In this document: piece by piece, positions 8,925 to 14,830 of the stretch
Layout of the letters: the number at the start of each line of letters is the position of its first letter
Numbering within the stretch: position 1 is the stretch's first letter
Assembly: GCA_944321295.1 (NCBI GenBank)
Contig: CALUKU010000029.1
Span: forward strand, 1 to 34,743
Source: an uncultured Prevotella sp.
Lineage (GTDB): Bacteria > Bacteroidota > Bacteroidia > Bacteroidales > Bacteroidaceae
Direction: 5' to 3'
DNA: 34,743 nucleotides
The notes under the pieces: model-generated
Databases searched by the model: none
What the model saw: only the letters and a program-made list of their open reading frames with translations
Told to the model about the DNA's origin: nothing
Program-made: the position numbers and the translations under genes

Positions 8925-9153
8925 TTGAGGGTGTTCTCGCCTGGATCCTGAACTTGATTCAGGACAGAATGAATACACCCTCATTCAAGTGAGGCTCTCG
9001 CAAATTGTCATCCCGGACTTGATCCGGGAACCAGTCGTATTCCGCCACGTTGGTGGTTTGAGGGTGTATTCGTCTGTCCTGAATCAAGTTCATGATGACG
9101 ACGGATCAAGCACGGGATGACGGTTAGCGAGCGCCTCACTTGGAAGAGGGAGA
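8925..9153. repeat. Composite palindromic repeat with CTTGA hairpins (copy 2)
   Basis: Contains CAAGTGAGGCTCTCGCAAAT at its centre and the degenerate inverse AGCGAGCGCCTCACTTGGAA at the right end. Hairpins are CCTGAA-CTTGA-TTCAGG and CCCGGA-CTTGA-TCCGGG, plus decayed reverse copies near 9078-9118 where the arms no longer match. GCCACGTTGGTGGTTTGAGGG is also repeated as a module. Confidence 0.85.
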
Positions 9154-9171
9154 GGCTGAGAGGGATGATAG

Positions 9172-9201
9172 GGCCAATGAGCCTAATTGGGCTGATGGGC
9201 C
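9172..9201. repeat. Small hairpin in a GGCTGA short-unit tract
   Basis: GGCCAATGAGCC and GGCTGATGGGCC pair at 10 of 12 positions around TAATTG. The surrounding 9150-9232 is a degenerate run of GGCTGA-like units attached to the end of the palindromic repeat. Confidence 0.5.
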
Positions 9202-9252
9202 AGCAAATGAGGCTGATAAGGCTGACGGGATGGATATTTTCGGGAGTTTTAT

Positions 9253-9283
9253 TTTGCGGTTAGGTGAAGTTTGATTATCTTTG
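9253..9283 (+). promoter_or_regulatory. Promoter of the U32 gene
   Basis: TTTG (9253-9256), 19 nt, then TATCTTTG (9276-9283): an exact match to the Bacteroidetes housekeeping promoter. Transcription should begin near 9290, giving a leader of about 114 nt. Confidence 0.85.
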
Positions 9284-9341
9284 CCGCAGAATTTTAAGCA
9301 AATCACAATAAGGATTATTCCGTTGTGAAAACATTAGGTTG

Positions 9342-9371
9342 CCCCGTCGTCCTTTAACGGCGGGGATTTTT
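9342..9371 (+). terminator. Terminator-like hairpin in the U32 gene leader (possible attenuator)
   Basis: CCCCGTCGT pairs with ACGGCGGGG over nine base pairs (one G-T) around CCTTTA, followed by ATTTTT. It lies after the promoter and 33 nt before the start codon. A short reading frame (GTG at 9325, stop at 9355-9357) ends in the loop and right arm. It could be a true attenuator, a processed leader, or a terminator of readthrough from upstream. Confidence 0.6.
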
Positions 9372-9403
9372 GGTTAGTATTACGGAAAGAAATCCACTGA
9401 AGG

Positions 9404-10663
9404 ATGATGAAAGAAACTATTGACGACTTCGAGATAATGGCGCCCGTGGGCAGCCGCGAGAGCCTGCAGGCCGCCATACAGGCGGGTGCGGGGTCGGTGT
9501 ATTTCGGCGTGGGTCGGCTGAACATGCGCGCCCACTCGGCCAACACATTCACCACCGACGACCTGCGCGACATAGCCGCGACGTGCGCCGAGCACGGCAT
9601 TAAGACCTACCTGACGGTGAACACCATAATATACGACGGCGACATGGAGGACATGCACCGGATAGTGGACGCGGCGAAGGAGGCCGGCATAACGGCCGTG
9701 ATAGCCTCGGACATGGCCGTGATAACCTACTGCCGCAAGGCGGGCGTGGAGGTTCACCTCTCGACGCAGCTCAACATAAGCAACATTGAGGCGCTGAAGT
9801 TTTACGCGCAGTTTGCCGACGTGGCCGTGCTGGCGCGCGAGCTGACGATGGACCAGGTGGAGGAAATCCACCGGCAGGTGGAGGATCAGGACGTATGCGG
9901 CCCGTCGGGGCGCCGGGTGAGGATAGAGATGTTCTGCCACGGCGCGCTGTGCATGGCCGTCAGCGGCAAGTGCTACCTGAGCCTCGACAACGCCGGGCGC
10001 TCGGCCAACAGGGGCGAGTGCATGCAGCTGTGCCGCCGCTCTTACGTGGTGACCGACGCCGAAACGGGCACTCAGCTCGAGATTGACAACAAATATATAA
10101 TGAGCCCGAAGGACCTGAAGACGGTGCGCTTCATCGACCGCATGATGAAGGCCGGCGTGAGGGTGTTTAAGATAGAAGGCAGGGCGAGGGGGCCGGAGTA
10201 TGTGTACACCGTGGTGAAATGCTACAAGGAGGCCATCGCTTCGGTGCTCGACGGCACGTTCACCGACGAGAAGAAGGACCAGTGGGACGAACGGCTGGCG
10301 ACGGTGTTCAACCGCGGCTTCTGGGACGGATACTACCAGGGGCAGCTGCTGGGCGAATGGAACAAGAACTACGGCTCTAACGCGACGGAGAGGAAGGTGT
10401 ACGTAGGCCGCGGCGTGAAGTACTTCTCGCGGTTGGGCGTGGCCGAGTTTACGTGCGAGGCGGCGGAGTTCTCGGTGGGCGACAAAATGCTCGTAACCGG
10501 GCCTACGACGGGCGTGATGTATGTCACCGTGGAGGAAATCCACGACGACACGCACGCCGTGACAACGGCGCAGAAGGGCACGAGGGTGTCGTTCAGGGTG
10601 CCTGACAAGGTGAGGCCGAGCGACAAGCTGTTTAAGATTGAAAAAGTTGAAGCAGACAAGTGA
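9404..10663 (+). CDS. Peptidase U32 family protein, probable tRNA/rRNA hydroxylation factor (TrhP/RlhA-like)
   Basis: A 419-residue U32-family protein. Despite the family name, characterised relatives (TrhP/YegQ, RlhA/YdcP) are needed for prephenate-dependent hydroxylation of tRNA U34 or 23S rRNA and bind an iron-sulfur cluster. The signature is present: EMFCHGALCMAVSGKCYLS and NRGECMQLCR give cysteines C178, C183, C190, C206 and C210. The N-terminal half has the TIM-barrel-like start IMAPVGSRESLQAAIQAGA. The length suits TrhP better than the longer RlhA, but the choice is uncertain. The start at 9404 has an alternative one codon later. The final codons and the stop (GCA GAC AAG TGA) lie in a GACAAG-type repeat that fills the gap to sufE, so the last residues come from the repeat. 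Confidence 0.88.
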   Translation: MMKETIDDFEIMAPVGSRESLQAAIQAGAGSVYFGVGRLNMRAHSANTFTTDDLRDIAATCAEHGIKTYLTVNTIIYDGDMEDMHRIVDAAKEAGITAVIASDMAVITYCRKAGVEVHLSTQLNISNIEALKFYAQFADVAVLARELTMDQVEEIHRQVEDQDVCGPSGRRVRIEMFCHGALCMAVSGKCYLSLDNAGRSANRGECMQLCRRSYVVTDAETGTQLEIDNKYIMSPKDLKTVRFIDRMMKAGVRVFKIEGRARGPEYVYTVVKCYKEAIASVLDGTFTDEKKDQWDERLATVFNRGFWDGYYQGQLLGEWNKNYGSNATERKVYVGRGVKYFSRLGVAEFTCEAAEFSVGDKMLVTGPTTGVMYVTVEEIHDDTHAVTTAQKGTRVSFRVPDKVRPSDKLFKIEKVEADK

Positions 10664-10806
10664 CGAGCAGACAAGCAGACGAGTGACAAGTGACAAGCAG
10701 ACAAGTGACGAGCAGACAAGCAGACAAGTAACGAGCAGACGAGTGACAAGGCAAATCTCCTTGTCTGCTTGTCACTTGTCTGCTTGTCTGCTCGTTACTC
10801 GTTACT
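10651..10806. repeat. GACAAGCA palindromic repeat between U32 gene and sufE
   Basis: Direct repeats of AGCAGACAAG and TGACGAGC run from the last codons of the U32 gene to 10750. After the centre GACAAGG-CAAATCT-CCTTGTC (10745-10765) they return inverted as CTGCTTGTC and CTCGTTACT units to 10806. The two arms align over about 47 bp with few gaps, so the transcript could form a very long hairpin. A related copy with the same centre (GACAATGCAAATCACCTTGTC, differing at two positions) lies inside the helicase gene at 18446-18602. Confidence 0.9.
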
Positions 10807-10822
10807 AAAATAAAAAAAAACT

Positions 10823-11242
10823 ATGACAATAAACGAAGCACAAGACGAGGTAATAGAGGAGTTCTCAGACTTTACCGACTGGATGGACAAATACCAGCTG
10901 CTGATTGACCTCGGCAACGAGCAGCAGCCGCTGGACGAAAAGTATAAGACGGAGAGCAACCTGATAGACGGCTGCCAAAGCCGCGTGTGGCTGCAGGCCG
11001 ACTATCGGGACGGAAGGATATTCTTCACGGCGGAGAGCGACGCGCTGATAGTGAAGGGCATAATAGCCCTGCTGATACGCGTGCTGAGCGGACACACGCC
11101 GCAGGAAATCCTCGACGCCGACCTGTATTTCATCGACCGCATAGGCCTGAAAGACCATCTTTCGCCGACGCGCTCTAACGGTCTGCTGGCAATGATAAAG
11201 CAGATAAGGGTGTACGCATTGGCGTATAATATGAAAGGGTGA
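10823..11242 (+). CDS. sufE: SufE family iron-sulfur cluster assembly protein
   Basis: A 139-residue SufE protein that accepts sulfur from a SufS-type cysteine desulfurase on one cysteine and passes it to the cluster scaffold in the cytoplasm. The acceptor cysteine is C51 in LIDGCQSRVWL, at the same position as in E. coli SufE. The rest has the expected alpha/beta pattern (ESDALIVKGIIALLIRVLSG, IGLKDHLSPTRSNGL). No sufS or other suf gene is adjacent. It follows the GACAAG palindrome, with no separate promoter recognised, so it may be co-transcribed with the U32 gene. A run of GGTAAAA units starts at its stop codon. Confidence 0.92.
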   Translation: MTINEAQDEVIEEFSDFTDWMDKYQLLIDLGNEQQPLDEKYKTESNLIDGCQSRVWLQADYRDGRIFFTAESDALIVKGIIALLIRVLSGHTPQEILDADLYFIDRIGLKDHLSPTRSNGLLAMIKQIRVYALAYNMKG

Positions 11243-11280
11243 AAAAAGGTAAAACGGTAAAAAGGTAAAACAGTAAAGAT
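11243..11280. repeat. GGTAAAA short-unit direct repeat at the sufE stop
   Basis: Four units of GGTAAAA(C) follow the stop codon directly. Unlike the other short-unit tracts, no inverted right arm was found. Confidence 0.6.
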
Positions 11281-11316
11281 GTGAATACGGTATAAAACTT
11301 TTATGCTTAAAATATA

Positions 11317-11490
11317 GAGTGTGTCAAATTTAAGAAGTTAGCAGGAGTTACCGGAAGTTAGGCTCGCTGTGCTCGCCCGGAGTTAACTGACAATAGCTTG
11401 AGTTACAGCAGCTTTGCATTTGTCCGTTAACTCCTGGTAACTCCGACGCGAAGCGTCTAACTCCTGTTTACTACATTTTGATACACTCCC
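11317..11490. repeat. GGAGTTA dispersed palindromic element, copy A
   Basis: A 174-bp element with imperfect inverted ends (GAGTGTGTCAAAT and TTTTGATACACTCC). Inside are GGAGTTA units in the left half and TAACTCC units in the right half around AACTGACAATAGCTTGAGTT. It is nearly identical along its length to 25307-25481. It ends 47 bp before the start of the methyltransferase gene. Confidence 0.85.
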
Positions 11491-11537
11491 TTTCATTTAC
11501 CGAATTCACGCTGAAAAGTAAAAAAGGTGAGGGACTG

Positions 11538-12068
11538 ATGCGTAAATTACGTGTTACGGAGATGAACCGCCTGACGGTGGACGAGTTTAAGGCGGCTGAC
11601 AAGCTGCCGCTCATCGTCGTGCTCGACGACGTGCGCAGCATGTATAACGTGGGTTCGGTGTTGCGCTCGTGCGACGCCTTCCGCGTTGAGGAAGTGCTGC
11701 TGTGCGGAATAACCGCCGTGCCGCCGCACCCTGAAATACACAAGACGGCCCTCGGCGCCGAGGACAGCGTCAGCTGGCGGCATTACGGGTCGGCCATGGA
11801 GGCCGTGGCCGAACTGAAGAGCCGTGGCGTAAGGGTTATGGCCGTGGAACAGTGTGAAGGCAGCACGATGCTTAACGAATTCACGCCCGAGGAGGGGCGG
11901 CGCTACGCCGTTGTGCTGGGCAACGAGGTGAAAGGCGTGCGTCAGGAGGTTGTTGACGCCTGCGACGATTGTCTGGAGATACCGCAGTTCGGCACGAAAC
12001 ATTCGCTCAACGTTTCGGTAACGGCGGGAATCGTGGTGTGGAAGTTTTGTGAAACGGTGAGAAGGTGA
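11538..12068 (+). CDS. SpoU/TrmH family RNA 2'-O-methyltransferase
   Basis: A SPOUT-fold methyltransferase of 176 residues that would use S-adenosylmethionine to methylate a ribose in tRNA or rRNA. The three SpoU motifs are present: DDVRSMYNVGSVLRSCDAF, VVLGNEVKGVRQEV and IPQFGTKHSLNVSVTAGIV. The start at 11538 was chosen because AAAAAGGTGAGG lies just upstream and the protein then begins at a normal distance from motif 1; an open frame extends back to 11478 into the GGAGTTA repeat. There is no N-terminal substrate-binding domain of the RlmB type, so the target cannot be named. Its stop codon lies in the left arm of the palindrome at 12061-12145. The gene is convergent with marC. Confidence 0.9.
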   Translation: MRKLRVTEMNRLTVDEFKAADKLPLIVVLDDVRSMYNVGSVLRSCDAFRVEEVLLCGITAVPPHPEIHKTALGAEDSVSWRHYGSAMEAVAELKSRGVRVMAVEQCEGSTMLNEFTPEEGRRYAVVLGNEVKGVRQEVVDACDDCLEIPQFGTKHSLNVSVTAGIVVWKFCETVRR

Positions 12069-12145
12069 GAAAGTGAGGAGGTGAGAAGGTGAGAAAACCT
12101 AAAATTTATCAGGTTAAATCCTCACCTTCTCACTTTCTCACCTTC
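12061..12145. terminator. Long palindrome of GGTGAGAA units, likely bidirectional terminator
   Basis: The 25-bp arm at 12061-12085 matches the inverse of 12121-12145 at 24 positions, with the remaining one a G-T pair in RNA. Arms are built from AGGTGAGA units. The loop contains an inner stem, AACCT/AGGTT. It lies between two convergent genes and overlaps the stop codon of the upstream one. Confidence 0.8.
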
Positions 12146-12149
12146 TAAT

Positions 12150-12797
12150 TTATTTTCCAAATCCTTCCCTCAGTACGTCGATGAGGATGGGCTTTATGCC
12201 GCCGACGAAACATTCTACGGCGATGACCATCAGGAGAAGGCCCATGAGGCGCATCATGACGTTGTTGCCCGTTTCGCCGAGCACCTTGACGAGGCGCGTT
12301 GAGGCGCGCAGGATGTAATAAGTAAGGATATAGATGAAGGCGATGGAGCCAACGAGGACGGCCTTCATCGACAGCGTGTGGGCGTCGCTCATCAGCACGA
12401 TGGTGTTGGCGATGGCGCCCGGTCCGCATAGCATTGGTATGCCGAGGGGCGTGATGGAGATGTCGTTGACGTAAGTCTTAATCTCGTTGTCGTTAAGCTT
12501 GACGTGCGTGTAGCGCGCCTGCAGCATGTCGTAGCCGATTTTGAAGATTATCACGCCGCCGGCAATGCGGAAGCCGTTAGTGGAAATGCCGAAGAACATG
12601 AAGATGAACTGTCCGGCGAAGGTGAAGACGATAAGGATGATGACGGCGGTGATTGTGGCGCGCTTGACGATGAAGCGGCGCCTCTCTTCGCTGAGTCCTT
12701 GCGTCATGGTGAGGAATACGGGCATGGTGCCCAACGGGTTAGCCAACGTGAAGATTGACGTCAGGCATAACAATGCGTATGGCAGTAATGTTTCCAT
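12150..12797 (-). CDS. MarC family integral membrane protein
   Basis: A 215-residue inner-membrane protein of the MarC/UPF0056 family, function not established (a role in antibiotic efflux was proposed and later doubted). About six hydrophobic segments are visible, with the family's N-terminal ANPLGTMPVFL and central GIPMLCGPGAIANTIVL motifs. The start at 12797 (METLLPYALLCL) is preferred over an upstream ATG at 12869, because residues upstream are charged, encoded across the promoter, and not family-like. A good promoter lies 43 nt upstream. The length is normal for the family. Confidence 0.9.
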   Translation of the reverse strand: METLLPYALLCLTSIFTLANPLGTMPVFLTMTQGLSEERRRFIVKRATITAVIILIVFTFAGQFIFMFFGISTNGFRIAGGVIIFKIGYDMLQARYTHVKLNDNEIKTYVNDISITPLGIPMLCGPGAIANTIVLMSDAHTLSMKAVLVGSIAFIYILTYYILRASTRLVKVLGETGNNVMMRLMGLLLMVIAVECFVGGIKPILIDVLREGFGK

Positions 12798-12839
12798 AGA
12801 ATTGAAAAAGGTTTTTAACTTTATTTTTATAATTGCGTG

Positions 12840-12870
12840 CAAAGATAATGCAAGTCGAGCGAAATGCAAA
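12840..12870 (-). promoter_or_regulatory. Promoter of marC
   Basis: On the minus strand TTTG (12870-12867), 19 nt, then TATCTTTG (12847-12840): an exact Bacteroidetes promoter. It lies within a repeated block (see 12840-12999). Confidence 0.8.
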
Positions 12871-12999
12871 ATAAAAGCGAGTGAAACGAGTTTTTATTTT
12901 CAATTGCCTTTCGGCGATTTAACAATTCCGAGACGCCGCCTGTCTTATCCAAAGATAGTGCAAGTCGAGCGAATGTAACATAAAAGCGAGGTCGGTGTA
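12840..12999. repeat. Duplicated promoter-bearing repeat upstream of marC
   Basis: CAAAGATAATGCAAGTCGAG (12840-12859) recurs as CAAAGATAGTGCAAGTCGAG (12950-12969), each followed by GCGAA and, after a few bases, TAAAAGCGAG. Both copies carry the -7 box for leftward transcription; only the gene-proximal copy also has the -33 TTTG. Confidence 0.7.
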
Positions 13000-13008
13000 A
13001 GGAAAGCA

Positions 13009-13177
13009 CCCTCTTCCAAGTGAGGCTCTCGCAAATTAGTCATCCCGTGCTTGACACGGGATCCAGTCGTATGCCGCCACGTTGGCGATTAGAGGGTGTA
13101 TTCATCTGGTCATGAATCAAGTTCAAGATGACGGCGTGTCAAGCACGTTATTTGCGAGAGCCTCACTTGGAAGAGGG
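13009..13177. repeat. Palindromic element with perfect 28-bp ends and CTTGA hairpins (copy 3)
   Basis: The 28 bp at 13009-13036 (CCCTCTTCCAAGTGAGGCTC...) are the exact inverse of 13150-13177. Inside are CCCGTG-CTTGA-CACGGG and two reverse-orientation hairpins with partly mismatched arms (CATGAA-TCAAG-TTCAAG and CGTG-TCAAG-CACG). No target duplication was seen. It shares modules with 6434-6688 and 8925-9153. No gene is present in 12798-13335. Confidence 0.88.
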
Positions 13178-13273
13178 GTATTCATTATTCAGATGTGTTA
13201 CCGATTTTGTGCGGGTGCAGCCGCTTGGTTGCCGGCGCGTTAGGGTTTTCCCCTAAGATTTTAGGACATTCCC

Positions 13274-13305
13274 TTTGTGTATGTCGGCAAAAATTAGTTC
13301 CTTTG
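13274..13305 (+). promoter_or_regulatory. Promoter of the beta-barrel protein gene
   Basis: TTTG (13274-13277), 20 nt, then TTCCTTTG (13298-13305), one base off the -7 consensus. It lies 30 nt before the start codon. Confidence 0.65.
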
Positions 13306-13335
13306 CACATCAGATAAACCAAAAACGAATGACAG

Positions 13336-14034
13336 ATGAACATCAAACGACTATTATTCACAGTGTTGTCGGCTGCAGCCGTGCTGTTGCCATCATCGGC
13401 GCAGAGCTACCGCGACAGCAGATATTACGACTATGACACCGACCGCCTTAACTACGGATACGGCCGCCACGACAGCGGATTGGGTACGGGCAATATGTAT
13501 TACGGATTCAGGATTGGTCCGTCGTTCTCGTTCGTCAACTCTGACGATGCGCGCCTTGACGGAGGCAACTGGCAGACGGGACTTAACATCGGCGCCTTCG
13601 TAGGCCTGCCTTTGTCGAGGGCGGTGCCGCTCTATATAGAGCCGGGATTGACTTATGTTGAGAAGGGCGGCAGGAAGAGGCTGAGCAGCGGGGAGAAGAT
13701 GACTTACGACCTGAATTACATCGAGATGCCGATAGTGCTGAAATACATCCATCCGATAGACGACCACTTCACCGTGCAGCCGTTCTTCGGCGGCTATCTG
13801 GCGTGCGGAGTGGGCGGCAAGGTGAAGAACTTCGAGCACCGCGAGGCGTCAAGCTCGTTCTCTGACAGCTATTTCCAGCGCTTCGACGGCGGTCTGAGGG
13901 TAGGCTGCGGAGTAGGCTACGACCTGTTCTATTTCGACTTGTCTTACGACATAGGCCTGTCGAACATCTGCCACGACGACTTCGACACGTCGCACAACGG
14001 CAGCCTGTCGCTTAACTTCGGAGTAAACTTCTGA
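13336..14034 (+). CDS. Outer-membrane beta-barrel (PorT-like) protein
   Basis: A 232-residue protein with a signal peptide (residues 1-22, ending LLPSSAQS) and alternating beta strands typical of small outer-membrane barrels. Strands visible include YYGFRIGPSFSFV, NIGAFVGLPL, PLYIEPGLTYVEKGG, YIEMPIVLKYI, VQPFFGGYLACGVGG, and a terminal strand ending in F (SLSLNFGVNF), the usual C-terminal outer-membrane signal. It matches the outer-membrane beta-barrel family (PF13568-like) common in Bacteroidetes. A short Tyr/Asp-rich stretch (residues 25-50) precedes the barrel. It is a single gene with its own promoter, and ends 20 bp from the convergent gene at 14055. Its substrate or partner is unknown. 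Confidence 0.85.
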   Translation: MNIKRLLFTVLSAAAVLLPSSAQSYRDSRYYDYDTDRLNYGYGRHDSGLGTGNMYYGFRIGPSFSFVNSDDARLDGGNWQTGLNIGAFVGLPLSRAVPLYIEPGLTYVEKGGRKRLSSGEKMTYDLNYIEMPIVLKYIHPIDDHFTVQPFFGGYLACGVGGKVKNFEHREASSSFSDSYFQRFDGGLRVGCGVGYDLFYFDLSYDIGLSNICHDDFDTSHNGSLSLNFGVNF

Positions 14035-14054
14035 TTGAGGCGGCCGCGCGCGGC

Positions 14055-14702
14055 TTACCTGAAATACTCCTTCAGCTGTGCGGCCAGCGCCGCAAGGTCT
14101 TGCGGCTCGCCGTTGCCGTAGCGTTGCCATACGTCGTGGCAGGCACGTGCCAGCGGCGTTTCGGCCTTGCGTTGGCGTCCTAAATAAGGGTCGCACGACC
14201 TGAAGGCGGCAAGCGCGTCGACGACGACGGCCGTCTTTAGGCGCATCAGCCGTGCCAGTTCGGCCACCTCGGGCGTTGCCGCCACCATTGTGGAGGGCGT
14301 CAGGCGGAAGTAAAGGTCGAGCGTCATTATAAGCATTACCGGCTTAACGCACGGCAGTCCGTCGACGGGGCGGAAATCTTTCTCGAACGTTTCGCACACT
14401 TCTACGCCGTCGTAAAAGCTGCCGCCGCTGCCCAGTCCGCTCATGTCGCGCAGCCGTCTGACGTCGCGCGACAGGCGCTTCGGGTTGCCGTCGTAGCGTT
14501 CGCGCAGCCGCTTAAGCCACGGCGTGTCGGGACGGTGCAGACGGAACATCTGTCCGTAGAGGAACCGCGGCGGCACGTGCAGCCCCATGGCAAGCTCTAC
14601 CATGCCGCGCGAAAACATAGGCTTAACGCCCTGCGGCTGCCGCATGTACAGCTTAAGCAGGGGCAGCCAGTACTCATCTGTCCATAATGGATGTGTCGTC
14701 AT
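14055..14702 (-). CDS. Conserved-looking protein of unknown function
   Basis: I do not recognise this 215-residue protein. It has no signal peptide or membrane segment and is probably cytoplasmic. It is basic and helix-rich (LRERYDGNPKRLSRDVRRLRD, TPEVAELARLMRLKTAVVVDALAAFRSCD). The first 70 residues contain two to three short helices that could form a DNA-binding fold, but no clear helix-turn-helix was found. Codon use matches its neighbours, which supports a real gene. A -7 promoter box ends only 5 nt before the ATG, so either the mRNA is leaderless or a later start is used; the next methionines are at residues 20, 29 and 34. It is divergent from the pectate lyase gene. Confidence 0.75.
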   Translation of the reverse strand: MTTHPLWTDEYWLPLLKLYMRQPQGVKPMFSRGMVELAMGLHVPPRFLYGQMFRLHRPDTPWLKRLRERYDGNPKRLSRDVRRLRDMSGLGSGGSFYDGVEVCETFEKDFRPVDGLPCVKPVMLIMTLDLYFRLTPSTMVAATPEVAELARLMRLKTAVVVDALAAFRSCDPYLGRQRKAETPLARACHDVWQRYGNGEPQDLAALAAQLKEYFR

Positions 14703-14707
14703 GACGG

Positions 14708-14715
14708 CAAAGATA
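14708..14715 (-). promoter_or_regulatory. -7 promoter box directly before the 14702 start codon
   Basis: TATCTTTG on the minus strand, then CCGTC, then ATG. The expected transcription start falls on or next to the ATG, so the mRNA would be leaderless. The -33 region is weak. Confidence 0.6.
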
Positions 14716-14830
14716 ATAAAAAATGGTGTAGGCGATAAACTTTTTGCGCCGAAATCAGTATAAATACGAATATCTTACAACAAGCCGGGCGCCGCAAGAA
14801 GAGGCGCAACGACTGGAAAAACTAACTACT

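Noticed and set aside
7570-9403. Integrated prophage or conjugative element around the recombinase
   Set aside because: No capsid, relaxase, replication or attachment-site pair is visible; only repeats flank it.
9380-10696. Long minus-strand reading frame (438 codons) opposite the U32 gene
   Set aside because: It is a GC-rich shadow of the strongly supported U32 gene, with low-complexity His/Arg/Ala content and no family motif.
11478-11537. Longer start for the SpoU methyltransferase
   Set aside because: The extra 20 codons run into the GGAGTTA repeat; the ATG at 11538 has a good ribosome binding site.
12846-12869. Upstream start (12869) for marC, 24 residues longer
   Set aside because: It lies in the promoter region and the extra residues are not MarC-like; the hydrophobic N-terminus begins at 12797.
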